A stretch of DNA of 64,000 nt from Diphasiastrum complanatum (lineage: Eukaryota; Streptophyta; Lycopodiopsida; Lycopodiales; Lycopodiaceae): contig CM055101.1 in NCBI GenBank assembly GCA_029204225.1, positions 46,053,906-46,117,905 of the forward strand, given 5' to 3'. This document shows, one piece after another, positions 11,601 through 23,600 of this stretch. The position numbers and the translations under genes are program-made. A model generated the notes under the pieces. It searched no databases. It saw only the letters and a program-made list of their open reading frames with translations, and had not been told where the DNA came from. Positions within the stretch are counted from its first letter, which is position 1. Every line of letters starts with the position of its first letter.

Positions 11601-14600
11601 CTTTGTAGCAGGAGCAATGTTAATCCAATGGAAGGTCAATTAGCTTTGAAAGTAAGAAGTTAGAAGTTGCCCAAGTAAAGTATAGTGTGTATGACAAGTT
11701 TTTCTTCTCAATTATGCATGTCTTAAAGACTTGGCGCCATGATATGGATGGTGTACAGTTTGAGATCTTGGCAAACCATGACAGTATGAGATATCTTTGC
11801 AATCAACCTGACGTTCTAGAAAGGAAAGCTCGATGGTCTAGTTGAGACAAGAATTTGACATGAGTATTCGATACATAGAAAGGAACTTTGATATGGTGGC
11901 AGATGCCCTTAGTTGAATGCCTATGATTAGTGAGTTGAGTTTCACTCAATTGTGTAATGTTTTAGAGTCCTTTGAAGTTTGAGAGGGAAATGTTAGGAAG
12001 ATCCTTATTTCTCCATTATCTGGAAAGAAGTTCAGATTTATCTGGAACAATACTCGCGGGACTGAGGATAGTTCATCAAAAAGTTTATTAGACAATTATG
12101 AGGATGAAGAATCCGAAAGTACATAAGATCATGTTGATGATTCAATACTTGATATTCCAACAATACCCAAGGGGTTGAGGATTCGAGTAAGAAGCAACAA
12201 GGACTCAGATGGAAAGAGTACTCTATAGAAGATGAGTACTTACTCTATAGACATAGAGTATGCGATCTTGATACAGATGACACCAGCTGTCGAATACTTT
12301 ATGAGTGTCATGATAGTCCAGATGCAAGACATTCAAGAATCCAGGAGACTTACGAGCTTATGAGAAATTTTTTCTAGCCTAAAATGAAGAGGGATGTCCA
12401 ACAAACCTGGATAGTAGGTTTGCTAGTGGATTTTGGAGAGCCATTTTCCACCAGTTACATAGTAAGTTAAATATGATCACTTAAGATCATCCACAGGTAG
12501 ATGGGCAAACCGACAGGGTTTACCAAGTGCTGAAAGATACGATGAGAGCATATGTTAGCAAAAAGCAAACCGATTGGCATGAGTGTTTTCCAATACCAGG
12601 GTTTGCTTGTAATAGGACCAAAATATTTAGCTACATGGTACAACCTCACCCATTTATCTTGATGTATGGTTTCAGCCTAGACCACCAATAGCCTTGGAGG
12701 TTAGGAATGAGAGGGTTGAAGCTGCCAGAGTCTTCTCAGAAGACTTGAACCAGATGGTCAAACATGCTCAGAGGAGTATCAGACAAGCTTAGGATTGAGC
12801 AAGAAGGTATACAGATCCACAAAGGTGGATAGTACAGTTCGAAGCTTGGGAAAAAGTTTTCTGAAGACTTTCAAAAGATTAAAAAATCCTAAAGATAGGC
12901 ATAACTACCAAGTCGTCTCCTAGGTATTGTGTTCCTTTCACACACAAGGGTTGGCAAGGGTTGACAAGGGTTACAACTTATTAAATTACAACAACTATTG
13001 TAATTTGTTAAGTATTAAGTAATAAGTAAAATGTAATCTGTCAAGTAATATGTAAAAAGTTTAAATTTTGAACTATGAAATTTGAACCTTGTCAACTGAG
13101 TCACTGACCCATAAAGCCTTCAATATAAATGATAAATCTCATAAAAGTTGAGTCCAAGACAAGGAAGATAAGTCAATTTTGGTGGGGTAGGTTTCAGTTG
13201 TCCTGGCTTAGAGTGGCCCTTGAACATGGACCGTCCGCCTATTAGACAAATCTCACCAAGATTGTTGAGTCGACACAACATTGGGAGATCCACCAAATCT
13301 TCAAAATTTTACTCAATGAAAAGGTCCAAGCAAGGCGCAATACATGGTGTCTAAAAAATATGGGGTTACTTCTTGTGAACAAGCCACCCCATAGCAAGGC
13401 AATTTGATACATTCCTGGTGGTTAATCTACACAATACCCTAATTTCCCCCCTATCAGGCACACAAAACCATTCCCTTGTCAAAAACTAAACCATTCCTTA
13501 GAGATTTATCTTATGGTATCTTGTCATTTTGAGATTTTTTGGGATCTTGCATCCCAAGGTCATCACTAGATGTAGAATTTCATTTTAGGAACTCTTGCTA
13601 GATGCGATTCTTCAATCCATCGGTCCTGAGTTTGAAGTTATTGGCAACACAGTTTGACATTCCTTTACGATAATGTTGAACTCGAATTCTTGAATGAGTT
13701 TCAACCATCTACCCTTTTGGTTCTCTAAGGTCAACAATATCACAAATATACTGACGAGATGGATGATTAGTCATCATTGTAAATTTGGCACCATATAAAT
13801 AATGCCTCCAAATTTTTATTATTTGAACTTCTTATTGGTAGAATACCTAGACTAAGTAGGTTTTAGCGTCTTGCTTTCAAAAGCATCTAGTCTTCCATCC
13901 TAACAAAGGACTGCTACTATTGCATAGTTGCTAGGATCTATTTCTACAACAAATGATATATTTGGATCGATTATTACACTTTTTGCACCCCCTTAAGGAT
14001 GTTCTTCTGGCTCTAAGATAGTATGACGATGCTCTTCATGCAAATCAAGGGTTTGACTATAAATTAAAGTGTCTTTTAAATACATTACCACAAACTTTTT
14101 GAGATATGGATGAAGAATATCACTCATCAATTGTGGGAATGCTTCTTGGTTTCCAAGGGGAGGCTCGAACCTGGGACCAAAGAAACTTTGGATGCCAAGC
14201 CAACCAACTGAGCCAACCCCGTTGGGTCAATTGTGGGAATGAGGCAGGTGCATTAGCGAGTCCAAAAGACATGAACATGAGCTCGTCATGGTCATATTTG
14301 GTTCGAAACTAGCCTTAGGAATATCTTCCTTCTTAATCCTTATCTAATGATATATTGATTGAAGGTCAATCTTTGAGAAATATTTTACTCTTTTCAAGCG
14401 ATCCATTAGATCATCCATCCTAGGTAAGGGAAATCTACTTTTGATTAACATTAATTTCAGCTTTTTATGGTTTACAACATAGATTTATCGAATTGCTTTG
14501 AGGATCAGCCTCAAAACATAAGAGTTCCAAGGGAGTCCTCAACGACAATGGCCGAGTCATCAAATTGCATGCAAATTGTCCATTCAAGTGTGCATCTTGC

Positions 14601-17600
14601 AAGGGTTGTGAGCATTGGAGAGTCTACTATCTTTGAATACTTTTTGGAAAGTATTAGTAGACATGAGGTGACATGGTGTTTATTACTTTGTATGACAAGA
14701 CAATGAAATGGGATGCTTTGAAATCTACATTTGTTGTTGATAAAGCAATTTCATTGGATAACTATTTTTGTAATAGTTTGAATAGTGTCATAAAAGATGA
14801 AACATCATTTGTATTGAAAATCTTTGGGTCCACATGCTTTGAGCATGATCATTGCACGTCTTCGGACTCTTATTGGGCATGTGATTGTGAAGCTTTATGG
14901 CACTATTTTACAGTCAACTGTGAGTATTGAGGCAGAGACTAGGAAACTACATGCTTTGGGCCAGGCTGGATTTAGAGCCCATTATTCCACTACAGATCAT
15001 ATTTTTACGCTTAGAGCCATCATTGAGGAAGCTCGACATAGGAGAGAGCGAGTTTATTGTTGCTTTGTGGATTTCATGAAAGAATTTGACTCTGTCCCAC
15101 GCTCCTTACTTATCCAGCATATATGAGACCTTGGGTTTTCTGATGACATAGTTCTAGCAGTGATGGCGCTCTATGAGAGATTACTGGGTTGTTTTCAGAG
15201 CGACAGAGGTATTTTTGACCGTATCTTGAACACTATTTGGGTGAAGTAGGGGTGTTCCCTCTCACGTACACTTTTCGAACTATATATTGACAAGTTGGCC
15301 GGATTCTAACCTATTGTTACGAGCTCGTAACCAGTGCCGAACCCTAGGGAACACAGATAGGTCAGATACCACAGTCAGGGTCGTGTCCAGTGTACATGAC
15401 CAACAGGGCAAGACAGTGTGAGTAGTGTGCCCCAGCACGGTCCATAGCCATGGTGGGCCTAACACAGCCTAGGGACCCTGTCAGCAGGATCGCCACGTGG
15501 CCGACACTTGGCAGTTGCATGCTACCAGTCCTCACACTGGGCTAGGAGGGGCTTACTCTATATCAGGGAGTTGGCAAGGTTGGGTGGAGCAGTGAGTGTT
15601 TGCCCTACTGTGGTGTTAGGATCTATTACACTGGTATCAGAGCCATCTCCATCCTAGGGAGTTCAGGAGCAGCAGTAGAGAAAGCTATCAGAAGATAGGA
15701 AATGTTTCTCAGTTTCTCAGAAAAGATTAGAGGAGGAGAATCGTTGTAGGTGCAGCCTTCCAACCCTTGAAATTCACTAAGAATTTACAATTGTAGGAAG
15801 TAGAATTCCTTCTATAGGTAAATCGCTGGAAAGGCAGCAATCTATGTCAGATTTCAGACATCTGATAGGAGATTTTAGAAAGGATTTAGAGTAGAAACCA
15901 GCGAGCAGGTCCATCGCTGTAGGATCAGACATCTACCTCTGAAATTTCAAAGAAATCCAAGGAAGTTTGAGGGGTTTTCAAGCAAATTTTCCTAGCAGGG
16001 CCAGCGCTGGACAGGGAGGTGAAAAAGCTAAATTTCACCCTTGTTTTCTGAGAATTCTCAGGAGTTTGAGCTTCAAACTTACTTGCTACAGACCAGCGAC
16101 CTACAGGCTGAGATTAAATCAGAGGTTCAAGGTGATTTCAGAGCTGTAAATTGGACAAATCGGGCAGGACAGGTTGCTGTCCAACCAGCGAGGGCAGGGA
16201 CTTCAAAAATTCCGGATTCCTTTTTGTAAATTTCCGGTTTTTACTCGGTTTGTTGGAGCCCCACACCTGAAATCAGATCAGTCAGCTACTCAACTCAAGA
16301 ACCGGGAAATTTGGCACCGTTTTGAGCTTCAAACTGGCATTTTCCGGGACAGCAGGTCTGAAATCTTGGGGAAAAGAGCTGAAAGGGTTCCTCTTCGTAA
16401 TTTCTTTGGAAGTACAGTCCTCAGAAATAGCTAAGTCATCTTTCCTTTCCCTTGTACAGTTGTAAATTAGTCTTTTTGACTTTTTACATCAGAAGTTAAG
16501 GTACCTCTCTTTCAGTTTCCAAGATGACCACTCCTCAGGGACCTGATCAACCCCCGGAAAGAGGCTTCGACGAACTTGAAACAAAAGCCTTGGCTTACAG
16601 AAAAGGGAAGGAACCAATGGAATTGGAAGAACAGGAACAGTTCGCCGAAGAACTCGACGAACTGGTTACCAAGGAGCAGTTTCTCCTGGTAACAAAAGTG
16701 GATGAACTGAAGTTGGCATCAGCCAATTTCAAGTCCAGTGTGGACAACTCGTTCGCTGAACTCAAAAGCTTGATTTTGAGTTCCGCGAAAGGAAGCCTTC
16801 CCTCCACTTCTCAGTTATCCCCTTCTCCACTTCCATCAGTTTCGGGTGAGACTTTACAGTCTCACCCCAGTGTTTTTAAAGATTTAAAGCCTCCTACTTT
16901 TAATGGGGAAGAGAAGGATAGAAATGCAGACATTCTACAAACCTTCCTCAGCAAATGGAAGAACATTCATGCTCTTAAACAGACCCTTGACCATTTGCAA
17001 GCTATTGAGGCCAGTCTTTCCTTAGGGCCTATGGCCTATAAGTGGTGGTTAAATCTCTAGGAGACTGGGCAGACTCCCCGGTCCTGGAAAGCTTTTGAAG
17101 AAGCTTTCCTAAGAGAATTTCTACCAAAAAATGAACTTGATAGAGCCTGGGAAGCCTGGGAAAGAACAGTAATGGACAAGTCCCTTATTCGATATATCTC
17201 GCAGTATCGAGAAGCAATTTTAAAGGTTAAAAATATGGATGATTATCAGAAAATCAGGGGATTTGTCCGTGGCCTCAAAGATGAATATAAAGTAGAGGTC
17301 CAGAGAAACTCGCCTACTACCCTTGAGCAAGCTCTCAGATATGCTCAAATCTATGATGATTCAGTGGGTAGGAAGAGGGTGAGACAACAGCCACTTTCTG
17401 AGCAGCCTCCTCAGAAAGACTTTCAAGTTAAAAAGAAATTTTTAAAAAGAAAGAATCAAGATAAATTTAAAAGTGAAGCTCCTCAGAAACGCCCTTCACT
17501 CATACAGCCCTTAAAACCAGATGATTTTGAGAAAGCCAAACAAGAACGTTTGTGCTTTGTGTGTATGGGCAAGGGACTCACAGTCAGACAGTGTCCCAAG

Positions 17601-20600
17601 CGGCCTTTCACTAAAAAAGATAAGAAAGATAAAAAACAAGTTCATCTTGTTCAGACTGTATGTTTCCCCCGTTGGGCAAAGTTGATGCAAGAGTTTGACA
17701 TGTCTATCAGATATAGATGTGGAAAATTCAATACAGTAGCAGATGCCCTTAGCAGAATGCCTATGATAAAGGAGCTGAGTTTTACTCAGATTCGTAATGA
17801 GTTACTCAAGTCCTTGAGAGGGAAATGCCAGCATGATGCATTCTTCTCTACTATCTGGAACTCAGTCCAGAGCAGACAGTTACAGACTCCAGAACCAGTT
17901 CCCGGGGCTGGTGCAAGTTCATCCAAGAATACGGCAACTTCCGTTGAGGATGATGATGAGTCCGAGTATACGTCGTCAGATGACGTTGAGGATTCGAGCC
18001 TGTATTACCCAAGCAAACCCCAGTGGTTGAGGGTCAGTTGACTCAAGGATTCAAATGGAAACAGTATTCCATTCAGGATGAGTACTTGCTCTATAGAGAT
18101 AGAGTATGTGTCCCCAATTCAGAGGATTATAGGCAGCAGGTCCTATATGAATGTCATGACAATCCTAGTGCGGGACACCCAGGCATACAGAAGACCTATG
18201 AGCTTCTTCGTAGGCAATTTTTCTGGCCCAGTATGAAAAAGGACGTCCACCAGTATGTAACCAGTTGCCAGATTTGTCAAGTAAACAAAGCAGAGCGTAT
18301 AAAGGCAGGAGGGTTGTTGCATCCTTGAAATACCAGCTGGTAAATGGGAGAGTATCTCCATGGATTTTATAGTAGGCCTGCCTAAAACCCAAAAGGGTAA
18401 TGACGCTATATGGGTCACAATTGACCGTCTGACCAAAATGGCTCATTTCATTCCGACCAAAACAACGTTAGAGCTCCAGAGTTAGCGAGGTTGTTTGTAG
18501 ACGGGCTATTTAAATTGTACAGTCTACCTTCCGGCATAGTCAACGACCGGGACAGTAAGTTTACTGGAAATTTTTGAAGGGCAGTATTCCATCATCTCCA
18601 TACTAAACTTAATATGAGTACCACCGACCATCCACAGACGGACGGTCAAACAGAGAGGGTAAATCAGGTGCTGGAGGATATGCTTCATGCATACGTCAGC
18701 AAGAAGCAGACTAATTGGGAGGAGTATCTCTCGATATTAGAGTTTGCTTACAACAGTACCAAACATTCAGCTATGGAATACAGCCCATTTATGCTGATGT
18801 ACGGTTTTCAGCCACGCTCACCCACAGCTATAGGGTTTAAACAAGAAAAAGTTGAAGCAGCCAGAAACTTTTTAGAGGACCTAAACCAGATGATAGAACA
18901 TGCTAAGCGTAGGCAGTCCCAGGATCGAGCGAGGCATTATGCAGATCCACACGGATGGGATGTGCAGTTCTCCACTGGTGAGAAAGTCTACTCGACTCTA
19001 AAACCCTCAAATCAGGAGTGTGTGCTAAGTTGTCTCCAAGGTATTGTGGTCCCTTTACCATCAGTAGGAGACTAGGCGAGGTCACCTGTGAACTAGAACT
19101 CCCACACAGCAGTAAGGTTTTTCCAGTCTTTCATGTAAGTCAATTATGAAAAGCCTTAACCAGATCAGAAAATTTGGTAGGGGACAATGTTCTAGTTCTC
19201 CCATTGGATCCTCAACAACCTCCACATAAACCAGAGGAGATTCTTGATAGTAGAGAGACGCAGACTCGTCATACTCTATATCGAGAATATCTGGTTAAGT
19301 GGAATGATCAGCCTGTTGAGAATGCCACTTGGGAAAGAGGCAGCGTCCTTCGCAAGATTTTTCCAGACTTTGTCTTAGAGGACCAAGACGGTTCTTAAGG
19401 GGGAGGGAGTGTTACGAGCTCGTAACCAGTGCCGAACCCTAGGGAACACAGATAGGTCAGATACCACAGTCAGGGTCGTGTCCAGCGTACATTACCAACA
19501 CCGCAAGACAGTGTGAGTAGTGTGCCCCAGCACGGTCCATAGCCATGGCGGGCCTAACACAGCCTAGGGACCCTGTCAGCAGGATAGGGCCCCCAGTTAG
19601 GTCTCGACATGCAGTCGGCCACGTCAGTGCCACGTGGCCGACACTTGGCAGTTGCATGCTACCAGTCCTCACACTGGGCTAGGAGGGGCTTACTCTATAT
19701 CAGGGAGTAGGCAAGGTTGGGTGTAGTGTTTGCCCTACTGTGGTGTTAGGATCTATTACACATATATACTTGTCACCCTCATAGTGGTGGTCATATTGTC
19801 GTTGATTATCTCATGGGGTCACCATCTTCCATACCTCTCATCTTTGATTTTCATATTTCTCCCACCGCCCTCTTTGATCACTCTTTCCTCGTCAATACAT
19901 CTAGGGCATTCATGCAGCGACGAGAGCTTATCTTTGATGGACAACCGTTGGAGGTTGTATCATCCTACACTTACTGAGGTGTCCTCTTTATTGGTCTTGT
20001 ATTTGCTATGAGACAGGCCACTATAGCTAGACTTGGGAAGGGACACGCTTCCCTTGTATAGCTACAGAGGTTATGCTTTTAGAGATTTATTCAAGATGCC
20101 ACAAGTAAGTGTCGGCTGTTTGATACGCTTGTTGCCCTACCACATTATACGCAGTGGAAGCATGGTGTACAAGTCTCTCTTCAACTGATTGGGCTAGTTT
20201 TTCGCGCCTGTAGATCCTTATGTTATCACATATGATACGAGCTAAGGCTTCCGTTCCACATCAGATCATTCTTGCCGAGTTTGCAGTTCCACCCATTCAA
20301 CTTGTTGCCATCTTTCAACTTATACATATATTCAGAGAGTTAGATTATTCCCTTTGAATAAGTAGCGATATACACAGGCAGCACTCACATCATCTTAGTA
20401 TCTTCATAGTCAAGGCTTCTAGTTATTGTGGTTTTCTCAGGCATCTCGATTACTTGACACACTTGGCATTTCTATCTTGGACCCTCCATTGGGCACCCAC
20501 GACTACATCAGATGGTTTCTATACAAAGTATACCTGTGTCGACGACCATGGCAAGGTCACCTCGTGGTCGAACCCGACTACTATCAGACTCACTTTTTGG

Positions 20601-23600
20601 GGATACAGTAGGGTCTCCACGTTACTTGTATTCGGGATTATCGCATGGTTTGAGGTTCATACTAGGCGAGTTCCGAGTCTCATCACATCAGCTTGCGATT
20701 GAGACATGAATTTTTTAAGGGTACCCCACTGGAGGAGCGGATTTTCCCCATGTGCTTACTATCTGAGAGAGAGTTTGAGGAGTATTTCTTATTCAGATGT
20801 CCAGTATATTATGAGATCAGAGGGAGATATCACGATCTTTTTCGAGATGCACCAGTCACCCTGCGGTCGACCATAGCATACGAGGATCCACATTGTGTTG
20901 CACTCATGATCAGAGAGATGTTACTTATGTGACATGATCTATGTCAACCAGCTCTTTCTAGTCATTCTGACACAACTCTAGATTACATCCTTCTCTCGCA
21001 GGAGGTCACGGCTTGATCCAGACTCGGAGGACAGTGAGGTTGTTGATGTTGATGACTTCCGACACAAAGATGTGAGACGGTGTACCATTCTTGTTGTTCG
21101 TTAGATCACTGACAAGAGGAGACACACACTTCGTAGATGACCTCCGAGATGACATCATCAGCAAACATTACCTCCAATTGCGGTCCCCATTACATCATTC
21201 TTCAGTGACAGTAGCATTTGATGGTTTGAGGATTTTATGATGAGCGTATACATGCATACCATCACTACCACCCTAGTTACATTTTGTCCTTAGCAGTTAT
21301 CAATTATTGATAGCTATCAATTGGTAGCTATTTTATAGTAGCATATATGTTTTTTTTATTGTTATCAGAGACACAATTTTTTGATGGCATTATGGACCAT
21401 ATCAGAAGTGAAGAATCTGAACTCATAAGGCCTAGGGGAGATGGAAATAGGTGTGTCACTATGAATCGTATACAAGGTGGTGGCATAATCAAACCATATG
21501 CACAAGTCATCGAGGAGTGGAGGTGGGGCATGGGGAATGAACTCACACCAAAAAGCACCTGTGCAGAAGCCCAATAAGTTGTCTCTCTTCTGAATCATCA
21601 TAGGCTCGCTTCTTACAGCAAACGGGTCTAAAGACGACGAGAAGAGCGTAAAAGATGGTGGGTGTGCATGTGTGACAAGGTGATGGTGGGAACGACACTT
21701 GTTGTCATACCAAGGAGGGCGTACTGAATTAGGCTTGGTAGATTTGCTTTTGTTATTGAAGGAAAGGCATTTGCAGCGGCGGAGTGGAGTGCTATAGTAA
21801 GGAAGGAAGCTTGTGTTTCTAGCGAACAGTGATGTGGAAAGATGTGGAGCAGTGGGATAAGCGAGCGACAGTAAGTTGGAGCAAGCGAGTGATCGAAGAT
21901 GTATTTGGGTGCATGAACTAATGATGCTAAAGAGGATGAACTTATGACTACCCCTACAGTGCAAAATGCTGAGACTCTTATGTTGGCAATCAACAATCCT
22001 CAACAAAAGATTCTTGATATGCTGGCAAAACATAATAAGGAACAACAAGAGTGGAGGGAATTAGCGCAAATTAGGCAAGCTTTGCACCATCCTCTCGTCA
22101 CGCCAGATCTGGCCAACCTGAGGCAAAGGGTAAAAAGACACATTTTTCAAAGAAAGGAAAAGAAAAGGTGAAGGGTACTCCCTTGGAGCCAAGTGGATCA
22201 AAGAAACGATCCTCCATGGACCAAGAAACCTTCGCAAAGGCCAAGAGAGACAACTTATGCTTTAATTGCATGGAACCGGATCATGCCCGAAGAAAAGGAA
22301 AAATGTTAAAGGGGCTTCTTTTAAGGCGCCAGGTAACTCTAACATTCAAGCTTTGATTTGGCCTTTGCTAATAATTCTAGTTGTGAGCATTGCTGTTTTA
22401 ATACGGCAGTTTTTGGTCCCCATGACCTAATTCGGATGAATGGGATCGTTGGAGGCCAAGCCGTAACAATGTTATTTGACGATGGTTCCACACATAATTT
22501 TATTAACTCTAAGTTATTGAATAAATCAGCTTCACAAAGGACATCCAGTAGACCATTCTTTCTTTGGATCTGACATCCTTTACGTCATTTAAATAGCACC
22601 AAAGCATGCTAGCTCAAATTATTGATAAACCTACTTTGACTCGTAAAAAGTTGTTGAAGTAAAATTCAGTAATTTTGAAGATGTAGGTAAATTATTTTCA
22701 CATAATTGTAATCAGAAACAAAAGTAAGTCCTTGATTTCGAAGATTGGCTCATAATACAGGCAGGATTTGTTTGCTTACAACTTTTGAGAGTTAAACTAG
22801 AAACAATCTTTGATTAACGTCTATGGCAGATATGACTTTTTTGCAGACCATATTTCTGTTGTTTTCTTCTTTAAAAGCTTCAAGTAACCAAGCTTTGTAT
22901 TTGATGTTCTACAGAAAAAGAAAAGGCTATTGCAAACATGGTTCCTGCAATTGAGAAGGCTCGTTTGTACCGTGGAAAAGGGGGGGAGATTATGCGAGGA
23001 GCTGTGTGCAGGCTTATTGAAAGTATTGGAATAGCAAAAATTCCACTGTCTCAAAAATTTCAGAAGACCATTATGGATACATTAGATGAAAATTTGAAAC
23101 ACCCAAATAGCCAGATTCAGGTCAAAGATTAAAGTATTCTCTTCTAGAATGCTTGTAATGCTTAATGCTATATATATCTATAGTCACAAGTGGCCTTTTC
23201 GTTGGTATTACATTGCAATATTCTTATCCTGACAAAAGGAATTGGCTTGCACTCATAGTTTATTGTTATTATCCAGATGACAGTTATCCACATTGGGTGG
23301 TCCCAGTTGTTTGTGTGCTCCTCCTTTTCTAGTTTCTAGTTTGTGTGAGCTAGGTTTGTAGTCATATCTGTGCATGGTGGATATGCACTACCAGCACATT
23401 AATATGACACAAATTTGCGTGTATTTTCTTCCAAAGTACCATCCGCATGTAGAAGTTTTATATGCTTATCTTTGCAGAAAAATTCCAAGTGCTCCGAGTG
23501 AAACATATGCAGATAGCGACCACCCAATCTGTATGTCTGTGATATTGTGTTTGCAGACTTGTGCTTGCTTTCTCAATCAAATGCATGTGTGTGTGTGTGT

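Larger units (their letters stand above)
13560..14470 (-). mobile_element. Decayed Ty3/gypsy RT-RNase H fragment carrying a SINE
   Basis: Minus-strand translation in several frames gives gypsy RT blocks: a KVDLQSIYHQIRI-like palm segment near 14350-14400, then [11 protein letters not shown] near 14110-14250, then [20 protein letters not shown], and the RNase H beginning [18 protein letters not shown] near 13930. The RT box reads YLKD instead of YLDD. Numerous stops. The coding is split at 14127-14241 by a tRNA-derived SINE. Confidence 0.7.
15315..19760 (+). mobile_element. Non-autonomous Ty3/gypsy chromovirus with two LTRs, PR-RT deleted
   Basis: Bounded by related LTRs (15315-15630 and 19410-19760) with TGTTACGA...ATTACA ends. 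It has a tRNA-Met primer-binding site at 15632 and a polypurine tract AAGGGGGAGGGAG just before the 3' LTR. Inside are gag, then a join directly to the end of RNase H, then integrase and a C-terminal chromodomain. Protease, RT and most of RNase H are absent. Flanks CCTAT and CATAT are only a partial match as target duplications. It lies between non-collinear LINE fragments. Confidence 0.88.
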
